64,000 nucleotides of DNA from Lichenicola sp964247735 (GCA_964247735.1 CAXTVS010000007.1:1-64000), one strand, 5' to 3'; counted from the first letter of the stretch, positions 41,431 through 50,721 are shown. Numbers and translations: made by a program. The notes: generated by a model not told the origin, from the letters alone.

Positions 41431-43971
41431 ATGACGACCGCCCGGCCGCCAGGCTCCGTCAGGGTCGTCGGCCTCCTGCTGGCCGCGGCCCGGCGGCGGG
41501 CGGCGGGCCGGCGTTCCCGCGCCCGCGACATCATCCGCAGCCAGACCGGGCGAACCCGCAACCGCCTGCTCGGGTTCGGCAGCCTGCTGAGCCTGGGCCT
41601 GGCGATCGGGCTTTCCGTCCTGTCGGGGCTGCTGGTCCAGGACGCGGTCAAGGCAGGGCAGCGGGTCGACGCCGAACGCAACGGGCAGATCGTCGTGGGA
41701 CAGGACTTCGTGGAACGGGTCCGTCGTGCGAAGGACAGCGCGTCGGATCACGCTTCGCTCCCGACCGAGACCGATACATCCCTGCGCTACACCCGCGCCT
41801 GGGAAGGCGAGCGGCTTGCCAGGGAAACAGGCGGGGATGCCAACCAGATCGCCCGGCGCCTGCGCGCCGCGGTGCTTGCCGGCCGGACCGATCGGTTCGT
41901 CGCGGAGGAGGACGCGGCGCCGGGGCTGGCTGGACTTCGGGCGACGGGTGCCGCAGCGCTGCTCGGCCTGATCGCGGTGGCCTGGTGGGCCGTCATGCTG
42001 GTCATGCAAGGTGAGGGGCTCGAACTCGACACCCAGCGGCGCCGCCATCCGATGTGGGAATGGGTGCTGAGCCATCCCGTCCGACCGGCGGCGCTGTTCT
42101 GCGCCGAGATGCTGGCTCCGCTTGCCGCCAATTCCACCTTCTGGGGCGCGCCATTGATGCCGGGCATCCTGTTCGGCTTCGTCTATGGCCCGGCCTCCGG
42201 CCTGCTGGCCACCTTTGTGGTCGGTGTTCCGGTCGCCGTGGCCGCCGCCTGCCTCGCCAAGGCGCTGGAGATCGCCGCCATGCTGCGGCTTGCCCCGCGC
42301 AGCCGCGGCGCCGCGTTCGGCCTCATGGGCTGGCTCGGCACCACCATGGCGAGCCTCACCCTTCTCACGTGGCTGTTCATCGACCCCATCGTGACCGCGC
42401 TCGCTCACCTGCTGGGCGGAGCGGCCCGGCTGCCCTGGCCCTGGCTCGGGCTGATGCTGGGCCGGCTGGGCACCGAGCCGCCCTCCTTTCCCGTCGGCGT
42501 GCTCGTCTGCTGCGTGACCGCCGGCGCCGGCGCCGCGTCGTCGGTGGCGCTCAGCGTGTGGGCCGTGATGCGCGGCCTCGGCGGCACGTCAGACACCCTC
42601 CCGCCCGCCCGCGCCGCCGGCCGGCGGCGCACCCGCTTCGGCCGCAACCCGATGCACCGCAAGGAGTGGCTGTGGTTCGCACGGGACCGCAGCGCCATCG
42701 TCCAGGCCGTCCTGGTGCCGCTGTCGCTGGCCGGGATGCAGCTGTTCAACATGCGGGGCCTGATCGCGAACGCGGGCCACGCGTGGAACGCGATCTGTGG
42801 TGCCGCCATCCTGTTCGGCACCTACTTCCTGATCGTGCTCGGTCCGAGATCGCTCGCCTCCGAGGGTTCGGCACTCTGGATCGCGATGACGTGGCCGCAC
42901 GGGCTGGAAGCCCTGCTCCTTGCCAAGGCGCGGCTGTGGACGGTCGTGTCCTCCGGCTTCGTCGCCCTGCCGCTGCTCTACGCCGCCTGGCGCTTCCCCG
43001 GCGATCTGGCCGGCGTGGTGCTGGTCGGTGCCGGCTGGCTCGCGTTCGGCTACAGCATGGCGCTGAAGACGGTGACGCTGGTCAGCGTGACCGGAGTGTC
43101 CGGCGAGGCGGAGAGGATCCCCACCAGCCGCCGCTGGGCGACCTACCTTGGAACGCTCACCTTCGGCATCGGCGTCCTGACCCGGCAGTGGCCGATCGCG
43201 GCGTCCGGGATCGTCTACTCGGGCCTGGCCGGGGCGGCCATGTGGCAGAACTTCCGTGCCCGCCTCCCCTACCTGTTCGATCCCTGGTCGGAACGGCGGC
43301 CGGATCCGCCGACCCTGATGCATGCCATGGTCGCGGTCGCCGCCCTGGTCGATGGCGGAGCGGCGATCACCGGTATCATCCAGGCCTTCGCCGGGTCGGA
43401 CTGGGCCGCCGCGGCGCGCACCTCCGGTTATGCCGTGGCAGCCGCACTGGTCGGCTTCGGCATGATGCGCTTCCTGAACACGCGCGGCGTGAGGGCGTCC
43501 GCGGTATGGAGGTGGGCAATATCGCCGCAGCCCGCGATCGCCGGGCGTCGCCGCGTGGTCGTGTTTCTCGCCGTCGGCGGGGCAGCCGGCGCGATGCTGG
43601 GCGGCCTCGCCCACCTCTACCTGCTCGGCCTGCACGAGTTCGCCTGGGCGCGCGCGATCCTGGACCGGCCCGACCCGTCCACCGCCTTGCCGCACTACCG
43701 CGAGTGGTCGTTCCTCCTTGCCGTGGTCGTCGCCCCGCCTGCCGAGGAGTTCCTGTTCCGTGGGCTGCTCTACCGCGCCCTGAACCGGGAATGGGGCGGC
43801 TGGACCGCCATCGGGGGAAGTGCCGCGTTCTTCGCCATCTACCACCCGGTGCTGTCATGGCTGCGCGTGGGGCTGCTCGGCATCAGCAATGCGATGCTGT
43901 TCCGGAAATCAGGCAACCTGGCGCCGGCCGTGCTGCTGCACATGGTCTACAACGCGGTCGTGCTCCTCTGA
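41431..43971 (+). CDS. ABC-2 permease fused to a CPBP (CAAX-like) intramembrane protease
   Basis: 846 residues. The N-terminal ~600 residues hold many membrane helices and long loops (a periplasmic-type loop at ~75-165), acting as the permease of the preceding ATPase. The last ~200 residues form a CPBP/Abi domain: PPAEEFLFRGLLYR (Glu772, Glu773, Arg777), FFAIYHPVLS (His805), GISNAML (Asn820) and HMVYNA (His837, Asn841), all expected catalytic residues. Fusing an exporter with a membrane glutamic protease suggests coupled cleavage and export of a small peptide or lipoprotein, but no precursor gene was seen nearby. The start is the ATG at 41431. Confidence 0.88.
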   Translation: MTTARPPGSVRVVGLLLAAARRRAAGRRSRARDIIRSQTGRTRNRLLGFGSLLSLGLAIGLSVLSGLLVQDAVKAGQRVDAERNGQIVVGQDFVERVRRAKDSASDHASLPTETDTSLRYTRAWEGERLARETGGDANQIARRLRAAVLAGRTDRFVAEEDAAPGLAGLRATGAAALLGLIAVAWWAVMLVMQGEGLELDTQRRRHPMWEWVLSHPVRPAALFCAEMLAPLAANSTFWGAPLMPGILFGFVYGPASGLLATFVVGVPVAVAAACLAKALEIAAMLRLAPRSRGAAFGLMGWLGTTMASLTLLTWLFIDPIVTALAHLLGGAARLPWPWLGLMLGRLGTEPPSFPVGVLVCCVTAGAGAASSVALSVWAVMRGLGGTSDTLPPARAAGRRRTRFGRNPMHRKEWLWFARDRSAIVQAVLVPLSLAGMQLFNMRGLIANAGHAWNAICGAAILFGTYFLIVLGPRSLASEGSALWIAMTWPHGLEALLLAKARLWTVVSSGFVALPLLYAAWRFPGDLAGVVLVGAGWLAFGYSMALKTVTLVSVTGVSGEAERIPTSRRWATYLGTLTFGIGVLTRQWPIAASGIVYSGLAGAAMWQNFRARLPYLFDPWSERRPDPPTLMHAMVAVAALVDGGAAITGIIQAFAGSDWAAAARTSGYAVAAALVGFGMMRFLNTRGVRASAVWRWAISPQPAIAGRRRVVVFLAVGGAAGAMLGGLAHLYLLGLHEFAWARAILDRPDPSTALPHYREWSFLLAVVVAPPAEEFLFRGLLYRALNREWGGWTAIGGSAAFFAIYHPVLSWLRVGLLGISNAMLFRKSGNLAPAVLLHMVYNAVVLL

Positions 43972-44341
43972 CTCCGCCATCGCATCCGGTGCGGTGCCAG
44001 GCCGCGACCGGTCACGGAAGCGGTCCACCGGCGGCACCGGCGCCTCCGGGCACGCCGCTGGCGGTTGCGCCTGGACGAGCCGGCCCTCGATTGCCCTGTC
44101 GCGTTTCGCAACGGCAGAACGGCTGCCAGAAATGCCTCTTCCGGCCGAGCCGTGCCCCAGGCCGCACCTGATCTGTACGGGGTTCCGGTGCGGCTGAAAG
44201 AGCGGGCGTGCGCCGCCTCCCCGTCAACCTGCAGGCAGACTGCTCATCAAGCCGTCGTTTAGAACCGCTGGTTTTCAGCGGCTTGATCCAAGCGTTGTTG
44301 CTCAGCGGCGGCAGCCGTCGTTCATCCGCTACGTCGACCGG
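43972..44341. other. Intergenic region between the permease-CPBP gene and era
   Basis: 370 bases between convergent genes. Several short open frames exist but have no recognisable motif or ribosome-binding site. The only clear structure is the nested inverted repeat at 44246-44287, listed separately. Confidence 0.5.
44246..44287. repeat. Nested inverted repeat downstream of era
   Basis: ATCAAGCCG (44246-44254) is perfectly inverted at CGGCTTGAT (44279-44287). Inside it CCGCTG (44265-44270) and CAGCGG (44276-44281) form a second 6-bp hairpin with loop GTTTT. The two stems share bases, so they are alternatives or a two-tier stem. No T-run follows on either strand. It may end the era or ABC transcripts, or be a small repetitive element. 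Confidence 0.5.
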
Positions 44342-45268
44342 TCAGTCCAGGTTGTCCAGGCCGATCGCCCGCAGCCGGGCCCCCTCCTCGTCCCAGCCGG
44401 CGCGCTCCTTGACGTTGAGGAACAGGTGGCACGGCCGCTCCAGCAGCGAGGACAGGCCGTGGCGCGCCTTGGCGCCGATCTCCCTGATCCGGCTGCCGCC
44501 TTCCCCGATCAGGATCGCCTTGTGCCCGGCGCGCGACACGTAGACCGTGGCCTCGATCCGCACCGAGCCGTCCGGGCGCTCCTGGAAGCTCTCGGTCTCC
44601 ACGGTGCAGGAGTACGGGATCTCCTCCTGGGTCTGCAGGAAGATCTGCTCGCGCACCAGCTCGGCCGCCAGCAGCCGGTCCGGCAGGTCGGTGAGGTCGT
44701 CCTCCGGATACAGGAACGGGCCTTCCGGCAGCGCCAGCGCCAGCGCGTCGAGCAGGTCGTCGAGCCCGTCGCCCTTGCGTGCGCTCACCATGTACACGTG
44801 CTCGAACGGCACCAGCTCGGCCAGCGCCTTGGTCAGCGGCAGCAGCTGGCCGCGCTCCACCGTGTCGGTCTTGTTCAGCACCAGCCAGGTGCGGCGGCGG
44901 GCGGTGCGCAGCCGGTCGGCGATCGCGTGCACACCGTCGGTCAGGCCCTTCTGGCTGTCCACCAGCAGCAGGGTGATGTCGGCATCCTCCGCGCCGGTCC
45001 AGGCGGCGGCGACCATGGCGCGGTCCAGCTTGCGCCTGGGCTTGAAGATGCCCGGCGTGTCGACCAGCAGGAGCTGGCTCGACGTGCCCGCCACCCGGCG
45101 CATCAGGATGCCGAGCACGCGGAACCGGGTGGTCTGCGCCTTGGGGCTGACAATGGACAGCTTGGCACCGGTCAGCCGGTTGAGCAGGGTCGACTTGCCG
45201 GCGTTGGGGGCGCCCACGATGGCGACGAAGCCGCAGCGCTCGACCGCCGGGGCGGGATCCGTGGTCAC
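44342..45268 (-). CDS. era: GTPase Era
   Basis: 308 residues. G1 GAPNAGKSTLLN, G3 VDTPGIF, G4 NKTD and G5 SARKGDG are present, followed by a KH domain with ILIGEGGSRIREIGAKAR. Era binds the 3' end of 16S rRNA in 30S maturation. The GTG at 45268 shares GTGA with the rnc stop codon; rnc-era coupling is widespread. Confidence 0.97.
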   Translation of the reverse strand: MTTDPAPAVERCGFVAIVGAPNAGKSTLLNRLTGAKLSIVSPKAQTTRFRVLGILMRRVAGTSSQLLLVDTPGIFKPRRKLDRAMVAAAWTGAEDADITLLLVDSQKGLTDGVHAIADRLRTARRRTWLVLNKTDTVERGQLLPLTKALAELVPFEHVYMVSARKGDGLDDLLDALALALPEGPFLYPEDDLTDLPDRLLAAELVREQIFLQTQEEIPYSCTVETESFQERPDGSVRIEATVYVSRAGHKAILIGEGGSRIREIGAKARHGLSSLLERPCHLFLNVKERAGWDEEGARLRAIGLDNLD

Positions 45269-46056
45269 AGCAGCTGTCCCAGCAGGTCGGAGGCGGCGAG
45301 GCTTTCGGCGATCCGCTTGGTTCCGGCCTCGCCGGTCGCCGAGCGTCCGGCGGCTTCCGCCCGTATGGTGAAGCGCGGCGCGTGCGACGGACCCTCCGCC
45401 GCCTCCAGCACGTACACCGGAAGCGGCAGGCCGCGCGCCAGCAGCCATTCCTGCAGCGCGGTCTTGGCGTCCTTGGGCGGCAGGGTCTGGCCGGCGATGA
45501 CGCTGCTCCAGGCGGACCGGACGAATGCCCGCGCCGGCTCCAGGCCGCCGTCGAGGTAGGTGGCGCCCAGCACCGCCTCCACGCTGTCGGCCAGCACGTT
45601 GGCGGCGTCGCGTATGCCGGCGCGGTCCTCGTGCGGCGCCACGTCCAGCGCCTCGCGGAAGCCGAGCTCGCCGGCGATCCGCGCCAGCACCGGACGCGAC
45701 ACCAGCTGCGCCAGGCGCGGCCCGAGATGGCCCTCCTGCTCGTCCGGATAGCGCTCGATCAGCCATTCGGCCATCAGCAGGCCCAGCACGCGGTCGCCGA
45801 TGAACTCCAGCCGCTCGTTGGAGCCCTGTCCCTTGTGCTCCTGCCGCTTCTGCGGCGACCGGCGCTTGTGCCGTCCTCCTGCCCCGCCGCCGCGGGCCTC
45901 GTGCGCCGCGGAGCGGTGGGTCAGCGCCTCGCGCAGCAATGCCACCTTGCGGAACCGCCAGCCGATGGTGCGCTCGATCCCGGCGAGCGCGTCCTGCTCG
46001 ACCGGGTTCAATGCACCCAACGGAACAGCCGGCTCCAGCGTATCTCGACCGGCCAT
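45265..46056 (-). CDS. rnc: Ribonuclease III with a basic insertion in the catalytic domain
   Basis: 263 residues. The nuclease signature NERLEFIGDRVLG (80-92) gives Glu81, Glu84 and Asp88; a second site DSVEAVLGATYLDGG follows. The C-terminal dsRNA-binding domain starts near residue 185 (DAKTALQEWLLARGLPLPVY). Between HRSAAHE and the signature lies an unusual ~26-residue Gly/Arg/Lys/Gln-rich insert (about 54-79). It processes rRNA precursors and regulatory duplexes. The start overlaps the end of lepB by 49 bases. Confidence 0.95.
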   Translation of the reverse strand: MAGRDTLEPAVPLGALNPVEQDALAGIERTIGWRFRKVALLREALTHRSAAHEARGGGAGGRHKRRSPQKRQEHKGQGSNERLEFIGDRVLGLLMAEWLIERYPDEQEGHLGPRLAQLVSRPVLARIAGELGFREALDVAPHEDRAGIRDAANVLADSVEAVLGATYLDGGLEPARAFVRSAWSSVIAGQTLPPKDAKTALQEWLLARGLPLPVYVLEAAEGPSHAPRFTIRAEAAGRSATGEAGTKRIAESLAASDLLGQLL

Positions 46057-46820
46057 TCCCAGAACTGCCAGACCGGATAGCGGGCGTCGTAGGAGAAGAA
46101 GATCAGCTCCGCCTTGCCGACCAGGTTCTCCAGCGGCACGTAGCCGAGGTCGTCCATGAAGCGGCTGTCGGCGCTGTCGTCGCGGTTGTCGCCCATGGCG
46201 AAGAAGTAGCCCGGCGGCACCACGTATTCGGGGGTGTTGTTCTGCTGGCCCTCGTCGGTCAGGCGCAGGATCTGGTGCCGGACGTCGGCGTGGCCGCCGC
46301 TGCCGGGCAGGGTCTCGGTATAGAGCCGGCCGGCCAGCTCGCGCCGCTGCTCGTCGACTGCGACATAGTCGCCGTCGTCGGTGCGCGGCACCTGAACACC
46401 GTTCACGAACAGCTGGCCGTCGCGCACCTGGATGTGGTCGCCGGGCAAGCCGACGATGCGCTTGATGTAGTCGATGGAGGTGTCGCGCGTGTAGCGGAAC
46501 ACCGCGACGTCGCCACGATGCGGCAGGGAGTTCATGATCCGGCCGGAGAACAGGTCCGGCGAGAACGGCAGCGAGAACCGGGAGAAGCCGTAGGACGGCT
46601 TGGACACGAACAGGTAGTCGCCGACCAGCAGGGTCGGGATCATGGAGCCGGAGGGGATGTTGAACGGCTCGAACGCGACCGTCCGCACCACCGCCGCGAT
46701 CAGCAGCGCGTAGACGATCGTCCGCACCGTCTCGCCGAGCCCGGACCGGCTCGCCTCGGACCCCCTGGGCTTGGCCCTGGTGACCGGATGCGCGGGACGG
46801 GTGGTCTTGAACAGGCTCAT
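46008..46820 (-). CDS. lepB: Signal peptidase I
   Basis: 270 residues. One N-terminal membrane helix (about 32-48) is followed by the Ser/Lys dyad: Ser59 in FNIPSGSMIPTLLVGDYLFV and Lys120 in YIKRIVGLPGD, plus the late GDNRDDSADSR box. It removes signal peptides from exported proteins. The ATG at 46820 gives the normal single-helix topology. Order lepB-rnc-era is standard. Confidence 0.96.
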   Translation of the reverse strand: MSLFKTTRPAHPVTRAKPRGSEASRSGLGETVRTIVYALLIAAVVRTVAFEPFNIPSGSMIPTLLVGDYLFVSKPSYGFSRFSLPFSPDLFSGRIMNSLPHRGDVAVFRYTRDTSIDYIKRIVGLPGDHIQVRDGQLFVNGVQVPRTDDGDYVAVDEQRRELAGRLYTETLPGSGGHADVRHQILRLTDEGQQNNTPEYVVPPGYFFAMGDNRDDSADSRFMDDLGYVPLENLVGKAELIFFSYDARYPVWQFWEWPVEIRWSRLFRWVH

Positions 46821-46956
46821 GGCGGCAGGGTGCGTCCGGATTGAGGCCGGTTCCGGACGGCCGGCGGCAGCCCAGGAGGCGAGGAAGGGCGTTCGGTGGT
46901 GCGGCGGCCGGACAGCCGCGTCCGGGCAGGGATCAAGCCGACGCGGCCGGGTCGTG

Positions 46957-47379
46957 TCAAGCGAGCGCCGGATCCGCAACCGCCTGGATCATCACCTGCG
47001 CGAAGGCATAGGGCGGCTCGTCGGTCATGCTCAGCAGCACCAGCGGCCGGTGGCCGGCCGGCATCAGCCGCTCGAGCCAACGCAGCGCGCCGCCGGTCAG
47101 CTGCAGGGTCGGCTGGCCCGACGGGAGATTCACCACTCCCATGTCGCTGTGGAACACCCCCTGGCTGAAGCCGGTGCCGAGCGCCTTGGCGCAGGCCTCC
47201 TTGGCCGCCCAGCGCTTGGCGAACGTGCCCGCATGCAGCGCCTCCGTCCGCTTCGCCGCCTTTGCCCGCTCGGCGTCGGTGAAGCACCTTTGGAGGAACC
47301 GCTGCCCGTGCCGGGCGATCGCCTGCTCGATCCGCCTGATGTCGCACAGGTCGGACCCGAGCCCGATCACCGTCGCCAT
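46957..47379 (-). CDS. acpS: Holo-[acyl-carrier-protein] synthase
   Basis: 140 residues. IGLGSDLCDIRRIE carries the magnesium-binding Asp, and FAKRWAAKEACAKALGTGF the Glu/Lys of the phosphopantetheinyl-transfer site. It activates ACP with 4'-phosphopantetheine from CoA. Six bases after spoT; 136 bases before lepB, enough for a separate promoter there. Confidence 0.96.
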   Translation of the reverse strand: MATVIGLGSDLCDIRRIEQAIARHGQRFLQRCFTDAERAKAAKRTEALHAGTFAKRWAAKEACAKALGTGFSQGVFHSDMGVVNLPSGQPTLQLTGGALRWLERLMPAGHRPLVLLSMTDEPPYAFAQVMIQAVADPALA

Positions 47380-47385
47380 CCCGGC

Positions 47386-49704
47386 TTACGCCCTGGCGCG
47401 TTCGACCTGGGTGATGCCGCCGGCCGAGCGCAGGCCGGCGATCACCGAGGACAGGTGGCGCAGGTCGCGCACCTCGACGTCCACCAGGATCTCCATGAAG
47501 TCGAGCTGGCGGTTGACGATCTTGAGGTTGACCACGCTGGCGTCCTGCCTGGACACCGCGTTGGTCGCCGCCGCCAGCACCGACGGCTCGTTGGCGGCAA
47601 TCACGCTGATCCGCCCGACATGGGTCTCGGCCGCCTGGCCGCGGCCGACCTGGTCGTAATCCCAGTCGATATCCAGGAAGCGCTCCGGGGTGGCGGCGAA
47701 GCTTTCCAGCGTCTGGCAGCCGGCGGTGTGCACGGTGATACCCTTGCCGTTGGCGACAATGCCGACGATCCGGTCGCCCGGCAGCGGGTGGCAGCAGCCG
47801 GCGAAGTGCTTGGCGACGCCGGAGCCGAGCCCGACCAGGGACAGGCCGCTGCCGGCGCCGCCGCCTGCCTTGCCACCCTGCTCGGTGCGCAGGCTGCCGC
47901 GACCCGGCAGGCTCGGCACCATGCGGGGACCGCGCGCGGCCCGGCGCAACTCCGGGTAGGTGGCCTGCACCACCTCCTTCGGGCCCAGGTTGTTATTGCC
48001 GACCGCGACGTAGAGGTCGGTCAGGGTGTTGCACTTGAGCCCCTTGAGTGCCGTCTCCAGCACCTTCTCCGAGCCGTCGACGCCTTCCTGGCGGAACGCC
48101 TTGGCCAGCGCCGCGCGCCCGGCGTCGAGGTGGGTCTCCCGCGCCTGGGCGGCGACGTGGCGGCGGATCCGCGCGCGCGCCTTGCCGGTGACGACGAAGC
48201 GTTCCCAGGCCGGCGATGGGGTACCGCCGCGGGCGGTCATGATCTCGACCTGGTCGCCGTTCTGCAGCTCGTGGCGCAGCGGCATCAGCCGGCCGTTGAC
48301 CTTGGCGCCGACGCAGCTGTCGCCGATCTGGCTGTGCACGGCGTAAGCGAAGTCGACCGGGGTGGCGCCGCGCGGCAGCGGGATCAGCTGCCCCTTCGGA
48401 CTGAAGCAGAACACCTGGTCCTGGTACAGCTCGAGCTTGGTGTTCTCCAGGAACTCGTCCGGAGCGGCGGAATTCTCCAGGATCTCCAGCAGGTCCTGCA
48501 CCCAGCGCAGCCGGCGGGGATGCCCGGGCCCCGCCTCGCCCAGGCCCTTGTAGGACCAGTGCGCGGCGACGCCGTTCTCGGCCACGTCGTGCATCTCCGG
48601 CGTGCGGATCTGCACCTCGATCTTCTGGTTGCGCGGATGGCGCAGGGTCACGCCGGTGTGCAGGCTCTGGTAGCCGTTGGCCTTGGGCGTGGAGATGTAG
48701 TCCTTGAACCGGCCGGCGATGGTCGGATAGGCGCCGTGCACCGCGCCCAGCGCCACGTAGCAGGTCTCGCGGGTCGGTACCATGACGCGGAACGCCATGA
48801 TGTCGGACAGCTGCTCGAAGGCGACGTTGCGCTTCTGCATCTTCTCCCAGATGGAGAAGGGCGACTTCTCGCGCCCCGTGACCTCCGCCTGCGGCACCCC
48901 GGCATCGGCACACAGCCGGGCGAGCTCGCGTCGCACCTCCTCGATCACGTCGGCGCCCTGGCCGCGCAGGTAGTTCAGCCGCGCCCGGATGGTGGCGTTG
49001 TGCTCGGGCTCCAGCTCGGCAAAGGACAGGTCCTGCAGCTCGGTCTTGACCTTGTCCATGCCGATGCGTCCGGCCAGCGGCGCATAGATGTCCATGGTCT
49101 CGGATGCGATGCGCTGCCGGCGGTGCTCCTCGCGCACGCAGGACAGGGTACGCATGTTGTGCAGCCGGTCGGCCAGCTTGACCACCAGCACGCGGATGTC
49201 GCGGCTCATCGCCAGCACCAGCTTGCGGAAGTTCTCCGCCTGCTTGGTGCGGTCCGACTGCAGCTCCAGCCGGGTCAGCTTGGTGACGCCATCCACCAGG
49301 GCGGCCACCGTGGGCCCGAACTGCGCCTCCAGCTGCGGCAGCTTCAGCCCGGTATCCTCGACCGTGTCGTGCAGCAGCCCGGTGCAGATGCTGGCGACGT
49401 CGAGCCGGAACCCGGCCAGCATGCCGGCGACGGCGAGCGGGTGGATGATGTAGGGCTCGCCGTTGTCGCGATGCTGCCCGTCATGGGCCGCGCTCGCGAC
49501 CGCGAACGCGCGCTCGATCGCGCCGGTGTCGGCCCCGGGATCGTAGGACCGCACCCGGCGGAGGAGGCCGGCGCAGCTGACCGGCCGGTCGGCTGCGGGC
49601 TCGGGAGCTGGCGCCGAGCCCTGCGCCATGACCGGCCCGTCCGGCATCCGGACGGCCGCGTGTCGGCCTGGAGCGCCGATCCTGTCGTCAGCTCCAGGCC
49701 ACAT
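47386..49704 (-). CDS. Bifunctional (p)ppGpp synthetase/hydrolase, RelA/SpoT homolog
   Basis: 772 residues. An intact HD hydrolase domain (IIHPLAVAGML with His88; LLHDTVEDTGL with His112/Asp113) precedes the synthetase domain (RFKDYISTPKANGYQSLHT), then TGS, a helical region and a C-terminal ACT domain. Both activities should therefore be present, as in the single Rsh enzyme of alphaproteobacteria. The ATG at 49704 is favoured because AGGAG overlapping the rpoZ stop lies seven bases upstream. Coupling with rpoZ is conserved and functionally apt, since ppGpp binds near omega. Confidence 0.97.
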   Translation of the reverse strand: MWPGADDRIGAPGRHAAVRMPDGPVMAQGSAPAPEPAADRPVSCAGLLRRVRSYDPGADTGAIERAFAVASAAHDGQHRDNGEPYIIHPLAVAGMLAGFRLDVASICTGLLHDTVEDTGLKLPQLEAQFGPTVAALVDGVTKLTRLELQSDRTKQAENFRKLVLAMSRDIRVLVVKLADRLHNMRTLSCVREEHRRQRIASETMDIYAPLAGRIGMDKVKTELQDLSFAELEPEHNATIRARLNYLRGQGADVIEEVRRELARLCADAGVPQAEVTGREKSPFSIWEKMQKRNVAFEQLSDIMAFRVMVPTRETCYVALGAVHGAYPTIAGRFKDYISTPKANGYQSLHTGVTLRHPRNQKIEVQIRTPEMHDVAENGVAAHWSYKGLGEAGPGHPRRLRWVQDLLEILENSAAPDEFLENTKLELYQDQVFCFSPKGQLIPLPRGATPVDFAYAVHSQIGDSCVGAKVNGRLMPLRHELQNGDQVEIMTARGGTPSPAWERFVVTGKARARIRRHVAAQARETHLDAGRAALAKAFRQEGVDGSEKVLETALKGLKCNTLTDLYVAVGNNNLGPKEVVQATYPELRRAARGPRMVPSLPGRGSLRTEQGGKAGGGAGSGLSLVGLGSGVAKHFAGCCHPLPGDRIVGIVANGKGITVHTAGCQTLESFAATPERFLDIDWDYDQVGRGQAAETHVGRISVIAANEPSVLAAATNAVSRQDASVVNLKIVNRQLDFMEILVDVEVRDLRHLSSVIAGLRSAGGITQVERARA

Positions 49705-49712
49705 TCCCGCTC

Positions 49713-50111
49713 CTACCGGCGCGTGCGGCCGCCGAGCTCGGCCTCGATCGCGGCCTCGAGCTCCTCCGGCGACAGCTCGGTGCCCATGGCGCCGGCTTCC
49801 TCCTCGGCGGACACGTCCTGCAGGCCGAAAATGTTCTGGTCGGTCGGGATCAGGTCCAGCACCTCCTCGTCGGCCGGCTCCGGCTCCGGCGCACGGGCCA
49901 GCGACTTCACCAGGTCGCCGTGCAGGCGATCGAGGTCTACGGTCTCCTCGGCGATCTCGCGCAGCGCCACCACCGGGTTCTTGTCGTTGTCGCGGTCGAG
50001 CGTCAGCTCCTCGCCGCGACTCAGGTTGCGCGCGCGCTGGGCGGCGAGCAGGACCAGCTCGAAGCGGTTGGGGATGCGTTCAACGCAGTCTTCGACGGTG
50101 ACGCGCGCCAT
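49713..50111 (-). CDS. rpoZ: RNA polymerase omega subunit
   Basis: 132 residues. The core MARVTVEDCVERIPNRFELV and NDKNPVVALREIAEETVD is diagnostic. The tail (from ~75) is acidic and longer than in E. coli (91 aa), as in many alphaproteobacteria. Omega helps assemble RNAP and forms part of the ppGpp site. GGAGG lies nine bases before the ATG. The stop codon provides part of the spoT ribosome-binding site. Confidence 0.96.
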   Translation of the reverse strand: MARVTVEDCVERIPNRFELVLLAAQRARNLSRGEELTLDRDNDKNPVVALREIAEETVDLDRLHGDLVKSLARAPEPEPADEEVLDLIPTDQNIFGLQDVSAEEEAGAMGTELSPEELEAAIEAELGGRTRR

Positions 50112-50190
50112 GCGGCCAGCCTCCGTATGTCATCGATGTGGAATAGGTCGAGATAGCGAGCCCCGGCCGTCATAGCAAGGGCGGCTGCGC

Positions 50191-50721
50191 TCACGGCAGC
50201 GGCGAGATTGCCTCCGGCGACAGCTCGGCGTCCGGCAGGGAGGCGATCAGCGCCGCGACGTCCCGGCCGCATCCGGGATGCACCCAGCCCGGCGCCACGT
50301 CGCGCAGCGGCAGCAGCACGAAGGCGCGCCCGTGGGCACGGGGATGCGGCAGCACCGGGTCGGGACCGGTTCGGAGCAGGCTCCCCCCCTTGCCCATGGC
50401 GACGATGTCGAGGTCCAGCGTGCGCGGAGCGTCAGGGACGCTGCGCACCCGGCCGTGTTCCTCCTCGATCGCGGCCAGGGCTGCCAGCAGCCGCGCCGGG
50501 TCGGGCTCCTGCAGCCCAGGCCGCGGATGCAGCCGGACCATCCCGTTCACGTAGTCCGGCTGGGCCGAACGCGGCACCGGCGCGGAGCGGTACCAGCGCG
50601 ACACCGTGATCACCGCCAGGCCCGGCAGGCGCCGCAACGCCTCGACCGCCTCGGTGCAGGATTGGTAGGGTATGCGTCCGTCCGCACCCGACAGGTTGGC
50701 GCCCACCGCCACCAGGATCAT
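50191..50721 (-). CDS. folK: 2-amino-4-hydroxy-6-hydroxymethyldihydropteridine pyrophosphokinase
   Basis: 176 residues. MILVAVGANL is the family start, and RTLDLDIVAMG is the HPPK signature with magnesium-binding Asp residues. PHPRAHGRAFVLLPLRDVAPGW follows. It pyrophosphorylates hydroxymethyl-dihydropterin in folate synthesis. It is upstream of rpoZ by 79 bases and divergent from the NYN gene. Confidence 0.96.
   Translation of the reverse strand: MILVAVGANLSGADGRIPYQSCTEAVEALRRLPGLAVITVSRWYRSAPVPRSAQPDYVNGMVRLHPRPGLQEPDPARLLAALAAIEEEHGRVRSVPDAPRTLDLDIVAMGKGGSLLRTGPDPVLPHPRAHGRAFVLLPLRDVAPGWVHPGCGRDVAALIASLPDAELSPEAISPLP

Noticed and set aside
42589..43845. 418-residue open frame antisense to the permease-CPBP gene
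   Set aside because: No family motif; a typical antisense shadow frame of high-GC coding DNA.
44065..44262. 65-residue open frame between the permease-CPBP gene and era, considered as a possible precursor peptide
   Set aside because: No leader-like sequence, no Shine-Dalgarno, and composition expected of non-coding GC-rich DNA.
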